Part shown: positions 1 to 7,080 of the stretch, piece after piece | Numbering within the stretch: position 1 is the first letter of the stretch | Layout: each line of letters begins with the position of its first letter | Source: Methanoculleus sp. | Lineage (GTDB): Archaea; Halobacteriota; Methanomicrobia; Methanomicrobiales; Methanoculleaceae | Direction: 5' to 3' | Assembly (NCBI GenBank): GCA_018433835.1 | Contig: JAHDQM010000020.1 | Coordinates: 25,922 to 89,921 of the forward strand | DNA: 64,000 nucleotides | The notes under the pieces: generated by a model | What the model was told of the DNA's origin: nothing | Databases searched by the model: none | The model's input: the letters and a program-made list of their open reading frames with translations, nothing else | Translations under genes and position numbers: made by a program

Positions 1-192
1 GCCGTAGGAGACGAGGGCCTGGATCGCGCCGGCAATATCTGCGCTGTAGGGGCCGTAGTAATGCGGGCGATAGTGTGCCTTGATGGCGTCCGGAATCGTC
101 GAGAAATATCCCAGCTTCTGGATCGCAGTCCGGCCCGGGATCCGACCTCCTGCCGCTTTCAGCATTACGAGAACGCCGTCAAATTCATCCAT
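1..192 (-). CDS. Partial YwgA-like hypothetical protein (N-terminal 64 residues)
   Basis: Reading from ATG at 192 down to the window edge gives an open frame of 64 codons without a stop; the rest of the gene lies outside. The N-terminus carries a segment KAAGGRIPGRTAIQKLGYF, which matches the start of YwgA-like small proteins (a winged-helix-like segment of the form GGR-x-GRTxLQKLxYF). A YYGPYS motif follows, also typical of that family. The function of these proteins is not known; they often sit in defence or mobile contexts. A GGAG motif lies 8-11 bases before the start and a TATA-like CTATAAATA lies at about 231-240 on the minus strand, so a short leader is expected. Family assignment is by motif memory only. 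Confidence 0.6.
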   Translation of the reverse strand, partial: MDEFDGVLVMLKAAGGRIPGRTAIQKLGYFSTIPDAIKAHYRPHYYGPYSADIAGAIQALVSYG

Positions 193-267
193 ACGTCAGG
201 TCTCCAGTGAGTTTATGGCATAATCGTAGATGCCATATTTATAGGGCACGGCAAGTATACGAGTGTT

Positions 268-300
268 ATGCTAATCTCCATGTTCTGATTATATTAGCAT
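268..300. promoter_or_regulatory. Inverted repeat ATGCTAAT-N17-ATTAGCAT upstream of the partial gene
   Basis: Two perfect 8-base arms at 268-275 and 293-300 flank a 17-base spacer. The repeat lies upstream of the TATA-like box (about 231-240) of the minus-strand gene starting at 192, where an archaeal regulator could bind. No binding protein can be named. Confidence 0.35.
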
Positions 301-397
301 GCCGATATGATTTTCTTTCCCCGGTATCCCAAAAACGCTTTTTTGCTGTTATAATTGGATGGGTCTAAACACCGTGGTTCGATCCGGTCACGCTACC

Positions 398-437
398 CGC
401 CGCCCAGCATCTTCACGATCACCGCCACCCCGCCGGC
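398..437. repeat. Left copy of a direct repeat bounding the AlbA_2 gene
   Basis: This stretch is a close match to about 2431-2470, with four substitutions and a 3-base length difference. Both copies encode, on the minus strand, the same C-terminal peptide (VAVIV-x-x-LGGG) of the small gene at 2426-2809. The copy here is only the tail of that gene; the reading frame upstream of it is unrelated. The rest of 193-590 holds no gene I can support. Confidence 0.6.
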
Positions 438-590
438 CCTCCAGCACCCCGGCAGGGGCAGTTTGGGATGACCTCCAGGTGAGCGGAGCGATTTGAAAAA
501 TAACATCGTTCTGCTCATGGTATTTTCAGACAACACCGTCGCCACCCCGGAATGATCGATCCTATATGCGTCCACGACTCACTTCCATGT

Positions 591-2303
591 ATGCACACCC
601 CTGACGAAGTTCGCCGCCTCCTCGACGACCTCGATGTCGTTCCAGCCGACGAACTCGAAGGTCAGGATCTTGACTTCAAAGAATGGATCACACGCAGCCG
701 AAACGACGCTCTCAATCAAGTCGTCGAATACGCTGTCTGCATGGCTAACGGTGGCGGCGGCACCATCGTCTTCGGTGTTCGGGATCGTGTCATCGGGAGG
801 GAGCAGGCAATCATCGGTGTCCCTCCAGAGATCGACATCAACCGGTTGAAGAGGGTCGTCTACGATTCGACCGATCCTAAACTCACGCCCGTCTTTGAAG
901 AACTCAGGGTACCTGAAGGAACCGGCCGTCTCATCCTGATGCAGGTTCATTATGGCATCCCCCCCTACACTGACACCAGCGGTCACGCGAAGATCCGGGT
1001 TGGAAAGGACTGTCAGCCACTCACCGGCACCCTGCGGCGCCGGATCAGCGTGGAGACCGGGGAGAACGATTTCACCGCTGGCGAACTTCCTGGACATCCC
1101 GAATCACACATTTCAGCGGCGGCTATGGAAATGCTCCGGACGTCGGCAGAGCGGGAGCATGCCCCTGATGAGTTCCTCGAACTTTCAGACGTAGACCTCC
1201 TTAGCTCGCTCGGTCTAATCCGGTCCGGACATATCACCCGGGCCGGGATTCTTCTTGCTGGAAAAGAACGCTCAATATGCCAACACCTCCCTAACTCTGG
1301 TTGGACACATCTCCGTATGGTTGATGATACCGACTATTCCAATCGTATGGACGGTCAGAATGCAATATTGGTTGCCATTGCACGGATATTCGATCGGATA
1401 ATGGCCGACAATCCTATCACGACCCTCAAACAGGGGATGTTTCACTTTGAGTTCCGCCGGTATCCAGAGATTGTTCTCCGAGAGGCACTGATGAACGCCT
1501 TCTGTCACGCAGACTACAGGATTGGCGGGCCGGTGATCGTCCGCCAGTACCCCGATATGCTGGAGATCGGGAACCCGGGCGGGTTCATCGGCGGGGTCTC
1601 CCCTGAGAACATCCTCCATCATCCACCAGTTGCCAGGAACCCCCTCCTTGTCGGGGCGCTCATGCAGTTGCACCTGGTAAACCGAAGTAATCTTGGGGTT
1701 CCACGGATGTACAAAGCTATGCTGATCGAGGGAAAAGAAGTGCCGGTTATCAGGGAGCAGGGCGACGCTGTCACGGTGCTCCTTAAGGCCGGAGAGTTTT
1801 CTCTCCCCTTCCGGGTCTTTGTCGAGGAAGAGAGCGAAACAGGGAAGGGACTGACAGTCGATCACCTCCTCCTTCTTGCGCATCTGCTCCGCCATCCCGA
1901 GGTCGATACGCATACGGCCGCATCTCTGATCCAGCGATCCGAACGTGAGGTGCGGGACGTCTTACATGAGATGGAGACCGTGCGCGGCTACCTGGATCGG
2001 GGCGGCACAGGGCGTGGCACCTACTGGGTCCTTCGCCCGGACCTCCACCGGCGGCTAATGGCACCGGGCCACCCCGATCGAGATCGGCGGATCGACTGGG
2101 AAGCGGCGAAGACCCGGGTGCTCAGCGTGCTGCGGCAGCGGGCCAGCCGCGGAGAGATGGGCCTGTCTAACGCTGAAGTCAGACAGATCACTCATCTGGA
2201 CAGATATCAGGTAGTCCGGTTGATGCAGCAGCTCCAGGAGGAAGAACCCCAGATCAGTCTTAAGGGGAAGGGGAGAGGAAGCAGGTACTTCTATCAGGAA
2301 TAA
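591..2303 (+). CDS. AlbA_2 (Schlafen-type) DNA-binding domain / ATP-binding transcriptional regulator
   Basis: The first ~150 residues match the AlbA_2 domain (DLDFKEW near the start, then VCMANGGGGTIVFGVRD), found in Schlafen-like proteins and in COG2865 predicted regulators. The central part has LREALMNAFCHADY and EIGNPGG, the N-box and G1-box of a GHKL/HATPase_c_4 fold. The C-terminus is winged-helix-like. The family is usually called a putative transcriptional regulator or RecG-like ATP-binding protein; some members act in phage defence. The frame opens at ATG 552, but the conserved region begins right after ATG 591, which I prefer; neither start has a clear ribosome binding site. The protein is 570 residues from 591. 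It is bounded by direct repeats (398-437 and 2431-2470), suggesting it arrived as a cassette. Confidence 0.8.
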   Translation: MHTPDEVRRLLDDLDVVPADELEGQDLDFKEWITRSRNDALNQVVEYAVCMANGGGGTIVFGVRDRVIGREQAIIGVPPEIDINRLKRVVYDSTDPKLTPVFEELRVPEGTGRLILMQVHYGIPPYTDTSGHAKIRVGKDCQPLTGTLRRRISVETGENDFTAGELPGHPESHISAAAMEMLRTSAEREHAPDEFLELSDVDLLSSLGLIRSGHITRAGILLAGKERSICQHLPNSGWTHLRMVDDTDYSNRMDGQNAILVAIARIFDRIMADNPITTLKQGMFHFEFRRYPEIVLREALMNAFCHADYRIGGPVIVRQYPDMLEIGNPGGFIGGVSPENILHHPPVARNPLLVGALMQLHLVNRSNLGVPRMYKAMLIEGKEVPVIREQGDAVTVLLKAGEFSLPFRVFVEEESETGKGLTVDHLLLLAHLLRHPEVDTHTAASLIQRSEREVRDVLHEMETVRGYLDRGGTGRGTYWVLRPDLHRRLMAPGHPDRDRRIDWEAAKTRVLSVLRQRASRGEMGLSNAEVRQITHLDRYQVVRLMQQLQEEEPQISLKGKGRGSRYFYQE

Positions 2304-2307
2304 ATCA

Positions 2308-2347
2308 AATGTGACCTGGAATGTGATTGTCACATTCCTGTCACATT
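2308..2347. terminator. Nested 40-base inverted repeat just after the AlbA_2 gene
   Basis: Outer arms AATGTGAC (2308-2315) and GTCACATT (2340-2347) enclose inner arms GGAATGTGA (2318-2326) and TCACATTCC (2330-2338) with a TTG loop. The transcript would fold into a long near-perfect hairpin five bases after the stop codon. It could end transcription or protect the 3' end. As DNA, four TGTGA-type half sites could also form an operator. No T-run follows, so the terminator role is a guess. Confidence 0.45.
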
Positions 2348-2425
2348 ATCCGATCCGAAATGTGCGCAGATTGTGAAGTCATCATTTCACGGCATTCCTT
2401 CGATTGTCCCTGCCTGTGATCCGCC

Positions 2426-2809
2426 TCACCCCCCGCCCAGCACCCTCACAATCACCGCCACCCCCCCGCCGACGACCCCACCGGCCCCGGCGCTGATCGT
2501 CGAGATCCTCTTCTCTCGCACCTTACGGTGCTCGAACTCCTGCTCCGCACCTTCGGTGCTCATGCTCCGGCCCTTCGGGCCATCGCACCCTGCGGCCAGT
2601 CGCTCTTCTCCAACCTTCTCCGCCCGCCAGCCCTCCAGCGCCCAGAGCCGGACCTCAAACTCCTCGTTCGAAGACCTTCGGTCTTCTCCCGCTCCCGCCC
2701 TGCGGCCGGTCGCGTCCCACTCCTCCATCCGTTGCAGCGCTTTACAAATCCACTTCACATCCCGGTTCGTCTCGTAAACGAGCTCCCGGGTGGTCTTTTC
2801 GTTGGTCAT
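2426..2809 (-). CDS. Small XhlA-like hypothetical protein carrying in-frame hairpin-repeat insertions
   Basis: The 127-residue frame starts MTNEKTTRELVYETNRDVKW and ends in a glycine/valine-rich hydrophobic tail (AGGVVGGGVAVIVRVLGGG). Between them is a charged, coiled-coil-like segment (ALEGWRAEKVGEERLAAG). This plan, a charged helical region then one short membrane-like segment, resembles XhlA/holin-associated proteins, but the function is unknown. The middle is interrupted twice by the dispersed hairpin repeat, read through in frame (about 2515-2600 and 2670-2740). A truncated copy of the 3' end lies at 398-437. The gene is probably real; the repeat-encoded parts are probably not functional. 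Confidence 0.5.
   Translation of the reverse strand: MTNEKTTRELVYETNRDVKWICKALQRMEEWDATGRRAGAGEDRRSSNEEFEVRLWALEGWRAEKVGEERLAAGCDGPKGRSMSTEGAEQEFEHRKVREKRISTISAGAGGVVGGGVAVIVRVLGGG
2515..2745 (-). repeat. Dispersed CCGAAGG-hairpin repeat cluster, copy 1
   Basis: On the minus strand this region shows several short stems around a constant CCGAAGG core: AAGACC-GAA-GGTCTT, GGCCC-GAA-GGGCC and GCACC-GAA-GGTGC, plus GCACC-GTAA-GGTGC. Linkers such as GGAGCATGAG and GGAGTTCGAG separate them. The same modules recur at 5690, 12245, 25050, 27100 and 34858. Confidence 0.7.
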
Positions 2810-3003
2810 CCAGGTAACCCTCCCGGTGGACTATAGGTGGTCGGGGACAAAAAGGCTGACCGTAACGATTATATTTCAGAATCCAAGCCCAATTCAGGCT
2901 CCCCGATAAAGTCAGACTGATGCCCTCCCGGGTCTACCCTATAGTTGTCTGTCATATTCCCGGGAGCATGCAGGCCACGGGAGATGCTTCGCATCTTCCT
3001 GCT

Positions 3004-3028
3004 AGGCACAACCGAGAGCGTTGTGCCG
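3004..3028 (+). promoter_or_regulatory. Leader hairpin directly before the ribosome binding site
   Basis: GGCACAAC (3004-3011) pairs perfectly with GTTGTGCC (3019-3026) across a 7-base loop. A second small hairpin (GATGC-TTC-GCATC) lies at about 2981-2998. The GTGAGGAG ribosome binding site at 3028-3034 follows at once, so folding could affect translation of the gene at 3045. Confidence 0.45.
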
Positions 3029-3044
3029 TGAGGAGTTACCAACC

Positions 3045-3551
3045 ATGGCAGACTTCGTTCAGACAACCGTGAACAAAACGGCGGTCCGGGACCTTGCCGT
3101 CCCGATCGCCGACGTAACGTCGTTTAACAACCTCATCGAGACCGTCATCGACGACAACCCGTTCGGGTGCGTCGGGTATACGGGCGCCGACGGCGAGGCC
3201 GTCGCCCCGATCGTCCGCAACCGCGAGCACTACACCGCGAAGGTGAACTTCCTCGACGGCGAGGGCAAAAGGGTCGGGACCGTCTCGCTCCAGTCCCCGA
3301 CGATCGCCGCGTTCGAGGCGAGCGCCGCGGAAGTCCTCGCGAATGCGGCCCTCGCGGTCGCGATGGGCGGCGAGGCCGTCCGGAACGGCCCCGGCGAGAC
3401 CTACTACGCCCAGCTCCGATGCCACGACCCGTCGGGTGACGACTACTACGTCACCTTCACCAGAAAGACCGTCCGGATCTCGTCCTACCAGGACGACGCC
3501 ATCCGGAACGCGGTCGAGACCTGGGCCGACGCCGTCGCGTCGCTGGACTGA
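3045..3551 (+). CDS. Hypothetical protein, 168 residues, DUF2922-like size
   Basis: The frame opens upstream, but the start at 3045 (ATGGCAGAC) has a strong GTGAGGAG ribosome binding site ten bases before it. The protein begins MADFVQTTVNKTAVRDLAV, is soluble, rich in alanine and acidic residues, with no signal peptide, membrane segment or known motif. Codon use is strongly biased to C/G at third positions, as in well-expressed genes of GC-rich methanogens. The leader contains two hairpins and the gene ends in a clear hairpin plus T-run. I do not recognise the family; the DUF comparison is to size only. Confidence 0.7.
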   Translation: MADFVQTTVNKTAVRDLAVPIADVTSFNNLIETVIDDNPFGCVGYTGADGEAVAPIVRNREHYTAKVNFLDGEGKRVGTVSLQSPTIAAFEASAAEVLANAALAVAMGGEAVRNGPGETYYAQLRCHDPSGDDYYVTFTRKTVRISSYQDDAIRNAVETWADAVASLD

Positions 3552-3570
3552 GGGGGCTTTTGCCCCCTTT
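3552..3570 (+). terminator. Hairpin with T-run after the gene at 3045
   Basis: GGGGGC-TTTT-GCCCCC followed by TTT begins one base after the stop codon. This is a perfect six-base-pair stem with a T-rich tail. Confidence 0.65.
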
Positions 3571-3624
3571 CACCGTTCAAACCCTGTGCGATCCCGGCGG
3601 GGCCGGATCAACTCCGTCATGCGA

Positions 3625-4746
3625 TCATTCCGTCTCCGGCGTGTCTTCCGACCATTCGATCAGTTTCTTCTTGAGCTCCTCTTTTGAAGGAAGATAAACC
3701 TGATACCGGGAAGCATAGACATTGGCATCTTTCGGGAGAGTGAGTTCTACAAGTGCGTCGTTCTTTATCTTGCACAGAATGATCCCGACGGTCGGATTTT
3801 CATCCTCGAATTTAACTTTCCTGTCGTAATAGTTGACATACATCTGCATCTGGCCGAGATCGCTGTGAGTGATTCTTCCGATCTTAAGATCGATCAGGAC
3901 ATAACATCGGAGGATACGGTTGTAGAAGACAAGGTCTACGAAGTAGTGGTCGGCATCGAAAGTAAGTCGCTTCTGTCGTGCTTCAAAGAGGAAGCCTTTG
4001 CCCAGTTCAAGGAGAAACGTCTCCAGTTTGTCAATGATGGCTGATTCGAGATCGATCTCTCTGTAGCAGGCTTTCTCGTCAAGGCCGAGGAATTCAAGAA
4101 CATACGGGTCTTTAAGCATATCCTGTGGCTTCTCAATGACGTGGCCGGTAAGGGCGAGGGCTCTCACACCGCTCTTGTCCCGGCTGAGTGCAAGCCGTTC
4201 ATACAGGCCGGTGTTGAACTGCCGTTTGAGTTCCGAGAGCGACCACCGGTTCTGTTGAACCTCGATCTCGTAGAAACGGCGTTCGTCTCGGTTGCCGATG
4301 TTTATCAGGAAGACGTAGTGAGACCAGCTGAGAGCGAACCGGGGGGTGAATTGTGCAGACAGTGTCTGCGCAATTGGTTGCCCGACGGGAACGGCCGCAT
4401 CGGACCCGCCGGACACTGCCAGGGGAGTCGATTCGGAGTATTCAAGGTAGAACCGGCGCATATATTCAAGATTTCGTTTGGAGAACCCCCTCCCAAACTC
4501 TTCGGTCAGGTGGCGCGACAGCTCCTGGATGGTCCGTTTCCCATACCCTGCCTTCGGATCTCCCTGCTGCTCATGTTCGACTATCCGCCTGCCGATCTCG
4601 AAGTTAGTAACTACCTGTATCGTGTTGACATTCTGTGCTACGGCCAGGCGGGCTTTCCGGACGACATCCTGGATTTCTCTGATGAGAGGAAAAATGGGCT
4701 CTTCCTGTTCTCCTCCAGCAGTTCTCCCTACTGGTTTTTCCGACGT
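3625..4746 (-). pseudogene. PDDEXK nuclease-family protein (YhcG/DUF1016) with lost start codon
   Basis: The protein has the two parts of DUF1016: an N-terminal region containing GFSKRNLEYMRRFYLEYS and a C-terminal PDDEXK nuclease-like domain (LTFDADHYFVDLVFYNRILRC, then VLIDLKIG). YhcG proteins are linked to restriction and DNA repair. The frame is open from the TGA at 4774-4776 to the stop at 3625, but has no ATG, GTG or TTG before the internal ATG at 4461, which would cut off the N-terminal domain. An ideal AGGAGG lies seven bases before an ACG at 4746, where homologues would start. The simplest reading is an ATG-to-ACG change. It may be translated weakly from ACG, from 4461, or be dead. 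Confidence 0.65.
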
Positions 4747-4821
4747 ATTTCTTCCTCCTCTATCGGTTCTCGTTCAAGGTAGATGGTTGAGACCCACCCG
4801 GGGTCTAGCACATGGAGCGTC

Positions 4822-5084
4822 TTAATAACCGCGAGCTGCATAGGCAATGTCCTGGTCAAGGTCCTCCTCGGGGTAGTGCCGGGGGATCTTCCGCTTCCCG
4901 CGCAGTTCCTCCCACTCCCACCAGTTCATCCCGGCAAGAGCGGCTGCCTTACCCGAAGAGAGGATACCCCGCTGGTAGAGCGCCAGTGGCCGCGCTCCCG
5001 CTGCAGCTCGATCTGAACGGCATCGGGGGGTAGTCGAAGCGCCTGAACGATATCCTCCGGGACCCTGATGGTAACATCGGACAT
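4822..5084 (-). pseudogene. UPF0175-type antitoxin with a frameshift
   Basis: Translation from ATG 5084 gives MSDVTIRVPEDIVQALRLPP and continues to an ELQRE segment typical of UPF0175 antitoxins. The frame then shifts near 4985: the family-like continuation (LALYQRGILSSGKAAALAGM, then WWEWEELRGKRKIPRHYPEE) lies in a different frame and runs to a stop at 4822. An insertion or deletion therefore breaks the gene. No partner toxin is visible beside it. UPF0175 proteins normally pair with PIN-like toxins (DUF3368). Confidence 0.65.
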
Positions 5085-5357
5085 AACCGGTTCACCTGAT
5101 GAATAGGGGATAGAGGGGGAGAACTGATAAACGTGGTGATAGATCCCACTGTTCTTGACGAAGGATCACATCCCCAGTCCGATCTCAGACCTGCATGATT
5201 ACCGGCGCTGTCACCGTACTGAACTGAGGAGAGAGGTATCCACCGCTCAATTTTCTCAGTGCGGAGCGCAAGGTCGCTTCGGTAAACAACCCCTCTTTAG
5301 ACAGAGATATGTAGATTGAAACACCAGAGTATCAATATACCCAGAGGTGAGACCGCC

Positions 5358-5561
5358 ATGACCCGAGTAAAAGAGGAGATCATCAGCGAGCTCGACGACC
5401 TCCCGCCCCGGACATGCGGTGAGGTGCTTGACTTCATCCGGTTCCTCAAATCCCGACGCCGGAAGGCCGCCCCCGACACCGCCCTCGCGAGCGAGCCCAC
5501 GCTCCGGAAAGACTGGCTCCGGCCCGAGGAGGAAGAGGCGTGGAACGCACGGGAACTGTGA
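5358..5561 (+). CDS. DUF2281-type antitoxin-like protein
   Basis: A 67-residue protein beginning MTRVKEEIISELDDLPP and containing EVLDFIRFLKSR, the signature of DUF2281 small proteins, which act as antitoxins to PIN or MazF-type toxins. The start at 5358 has AGAGGTGA seven bases upstream; an earlier in-frame ATG at 5316 lacks this. The broken mazF gene directly downstream (5595-5880) is the likely lost partner. Confidence 0.7.
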   Translation: MTRVKEEIISELDDLPPRTCGEVLDFIRFLKSRRRKAAPDTALASEPTLRKDWLRPEEEEAWNAREL

Positions 5562-5572
5562 GCAGTTTCCTG

Positions 5573-5599
5573 TCAGGCAAATTTTCAATTTGCCGTGAC
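5573..5599. repeat. Hairpin between antitoxin and broken mazF
   Basis: GGCAAATT and AATTTGCC pair across a TTC loop, extended by GTCA/TGAC outside with one bulge. It sits exactly over the expected start of the toxin gene and could be an operator or a translation-blocking hairpin. Confidence 0.35.
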
Positions 5600-5880
5600 T
5601 TGTAAAGGGCGATGTCGTCGTTGTACCGTTCCCTTTCTCCGATCTCTCAACCGTGAAACGAAGGCTGGCTCTTGTTGTCGCGACGGACGGAACGTCCGGA
5701 GCGGGAGCACCGTGAGGTGCGACTCGCGACGCCCGGTAGGGACGATGTCATACTTTGTCAAATCACGAGCCAGCAGATCCGGGATCGCTATGCTGTTGGT
5801 ATCACCGATATCGACTTTGCAGAAGGAACGCTCCGAAAACCAAGCAACGTCCGGCCCCTCCGGGGCGGGAGCTCGTGTTC
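5595..5880 (+). pseudogene. MazF/PemK-type toxin remnant, frameshifted and cut by hairpin repeats
   Basis: One frame from 5605 reads KGDVVVVPFPFSDLSTVKRR and then LALVVATD, the N-terminal half of a MazF/PemK endoribonuclease. Just upstream, a GTG at 5595 would fit as start but is one base out of frame because of a GGG run. After 5688 a hairpin repeat (about 5690-5735) interrupts the gene. The family sequence resumes in another frame (GRDDVILCQITSQQIRDRYA, then VGITDIDFAEGTLRKPSNVRP) and ends in another repeat fragment at about 5852-5880. The C-terminus is missing. At least one frameshift and one insertion make it nonfunctional. Confidence 0.7.
5690..5735 (+). repeat. Dispersed hairpin repeat inside mazF, copy 2
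   Basis: The stretch contains CCGGAGCGGGAG followed by GCACC-GTGA-GGTGC and CGCGAC, matching the linker-stem pattern of the repeat family. It splits the mazF remnant. Confidence 0.55.
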
Positions 5881-5887
5881 CACAACC

Positions 5888-5900
5888 ATTTAATAAATTG
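5888..5900 (+). promoter_or_regulatory. TATA-like box for the MNT-HEPN operon
   Basis: ATTTAATAAATTG lies about 25 bases before ATG 5922. No ribosome binding site precedes that ATG, so a leaderless transcript is expected. Confidence 0.5.
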
Positions 5901-5921
5901 GACGATCATTCAATATATTGT

Positions 5922-6467
5922 ATGCTCCGGGAGTTCGAGAAGTTCGTCGGATTCCGGGTCCTCGCCTGGTTCCTCACCCACCCCACGGGCGAGATCCACA
6001 TCAATAAACTCGCCCGGGAGATTGGAGTCAGCCCGGGGAGCGTCAAGTCGTATGCCGATGCCTTCGAACGCGACGGGCTGCTCACCGTCACGCGCCTTGG
6101 CACGGCCAGGCTCCTCTCCCTCGACAACAACTCCTTTGCCGCCCGGGAGTTGAAGCGGGCCTGCATGGCCCTCCTCCTCGTCCGGGCCGGCATCGAGGAC
6201 CTCGCGCCCGAAAGCATCGCGATCGCGATCTACGGGAGCACTGCGGCAGGGACCTTCGACGAGCAGAGCGATATCGACATCCTGGTCATCGGCGACGGGG
6301 TCCAGGTCGATCACGACCGGGTGCCGGCACTGGAGGCGGCGACCGGCCGTGAGGTGCAGTTGACGGTCGTCCCCTACTACCGGTGGGAGCGGATGAAAGA
6401 GGAGGACGACCCGTTTGTCACGAGCGTCTTGCGAAAGCACATGCTTATTGCGGGGGCTCGCCTATGA
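5922..6467 (+). CDS. MNT-type nucleotidyltransferase with N-terminal helix-turn-helix (antitoxin)
   Basis: A 181-residue protein. Residues ~1-65 form a winged helix-turn-helix (FLTHPTGEIHINKLAREIGV). Residues ~95-180 form a minimal nucleotidyltransferase with GS at 105-106 and the metal-binding pair D117 and D119 (SDIDILV). This is the MNT antitoxin of MNT-HEPN systems, which AMPylates or otherwise silences the HEPN RNase. The helix-turn-helix suggests it also represses its own promoter. The open frame extends far upstream through the mazF remnant; ATG 5922 is chosen because the domain starts there and a TATA box is correctly placed. The stop overlaps the HEPN start. Confidence 0.85.
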   Translation: MLREFEKFVGFRVLAWFLTHPTGEIHINKLAREIGVSPGSVKSYADAFERDGLLTVTRLGTARLLSLDNNSFAARELKRACMALLLVRAGIEDLAPESIAIAIYGSTAAGTFDEQSDIDILVIGDGVQVDHDRVPALEAATGREVQLTVVPYYRWERMKEEDDPFVTSVLRKHMLIAGARL

Positions 6468-6883
6468 GGTGGGGGGAGTGCGTCGACCGGGGCCTCATCC
6501 GTGCCGACCCCGGAGCGGTGGAGCGTCTCCCCGGCTCGCTTGCATCCGCGGCGAGGTTCCTTCGAGCGGCGGAGAAGAACGTGGCGATCGAGGAGTACGA
6601 GATGGCGCATCTTGCCGCCTACAACAGTGCGTTTCATAGTGTCCGTGCGTTCCTGTACGCTGCAGGCTACGTCGAGCGGAGCCACGTCTGTCTCGTTACC
6701 GCAGTACGGCATGCATCCAGCGACGATCCTGAGATCGTCGATCTCCTGAACGCCTTTGACAAACTCCGGGTTGCCAGGCACAATGTCCAGTACAGCGGAT
6801 CGCTTGTATGCGAAGAGGAAGCAGCGTTCTGTATCCGGCTGGCTCATCGGGCCCTTGCTCTGGCCCGGCAGCATTTTGGGTAG
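6464..6883 (+). CDS. HEPN-domain toxin, partner of the MNT gene
   Basis: A 139-residue helical protein whose ATG overlaps the MNT stop codon (ATGA), showing tight translational coupling. It contains LRVARHNVQYSG, matching the R-x4-6-H catalytic motif of HEPN ribonucleases, and an FLRAAEKN-type first helix. HEPN proteins cleave RNA unless blocked by the MNT partner. Length and layout are normal, so this pair looks intact. Confidence 0.8.
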   Translation: MRWGECVDRGLIRADPGAVERLPGSLASAARFLRAAEKNVAIEEYEMAHLAAYNSAFHSVRAFLYAAGYVERSHVCLVTAVRHASSDDPEIVDLLNAFDKLRVARHNVQYSGSLVCEEEAAFCIRLAHRALALARQHFG

Positions 6884-6889
6884 AAGCCG

Positions 6890-6976
6890 CTGCAGTTCGA
6901 TGGCAACGGGAGGGAGCACTCGTGCCTGGAGAATATCTCCCGGCGCCCTGATGACACAACCGGTGTCACCGATCAT
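6890..6976 (-). pseudogene. Degenerate N-terminal fragment of a UPF0175-like antitoxin
   Basis: The minus strand reads CVIRAPGDILQARVLPPVAI then ELQR, which aligns with the start of the UPF0175 gene at 5084 (TIRVPEDIVQALRLPPDAV, ELQRE). The similarity stops after about 30 residues. This is probably a remnant of a duplicated antitoxin between the HEPN gene and cdc6. Confidence 0.4.
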
Positions 6977-7080
6977 TCACCGGGTGAACAGGAGAGAACT
7001 GACAGATCAGTCCTTCCCCCTTTCACTTTCATCCCGCGCCCGGCTCCTCGTTAACAATTTCCTCTTCTCCAGATCATCGT

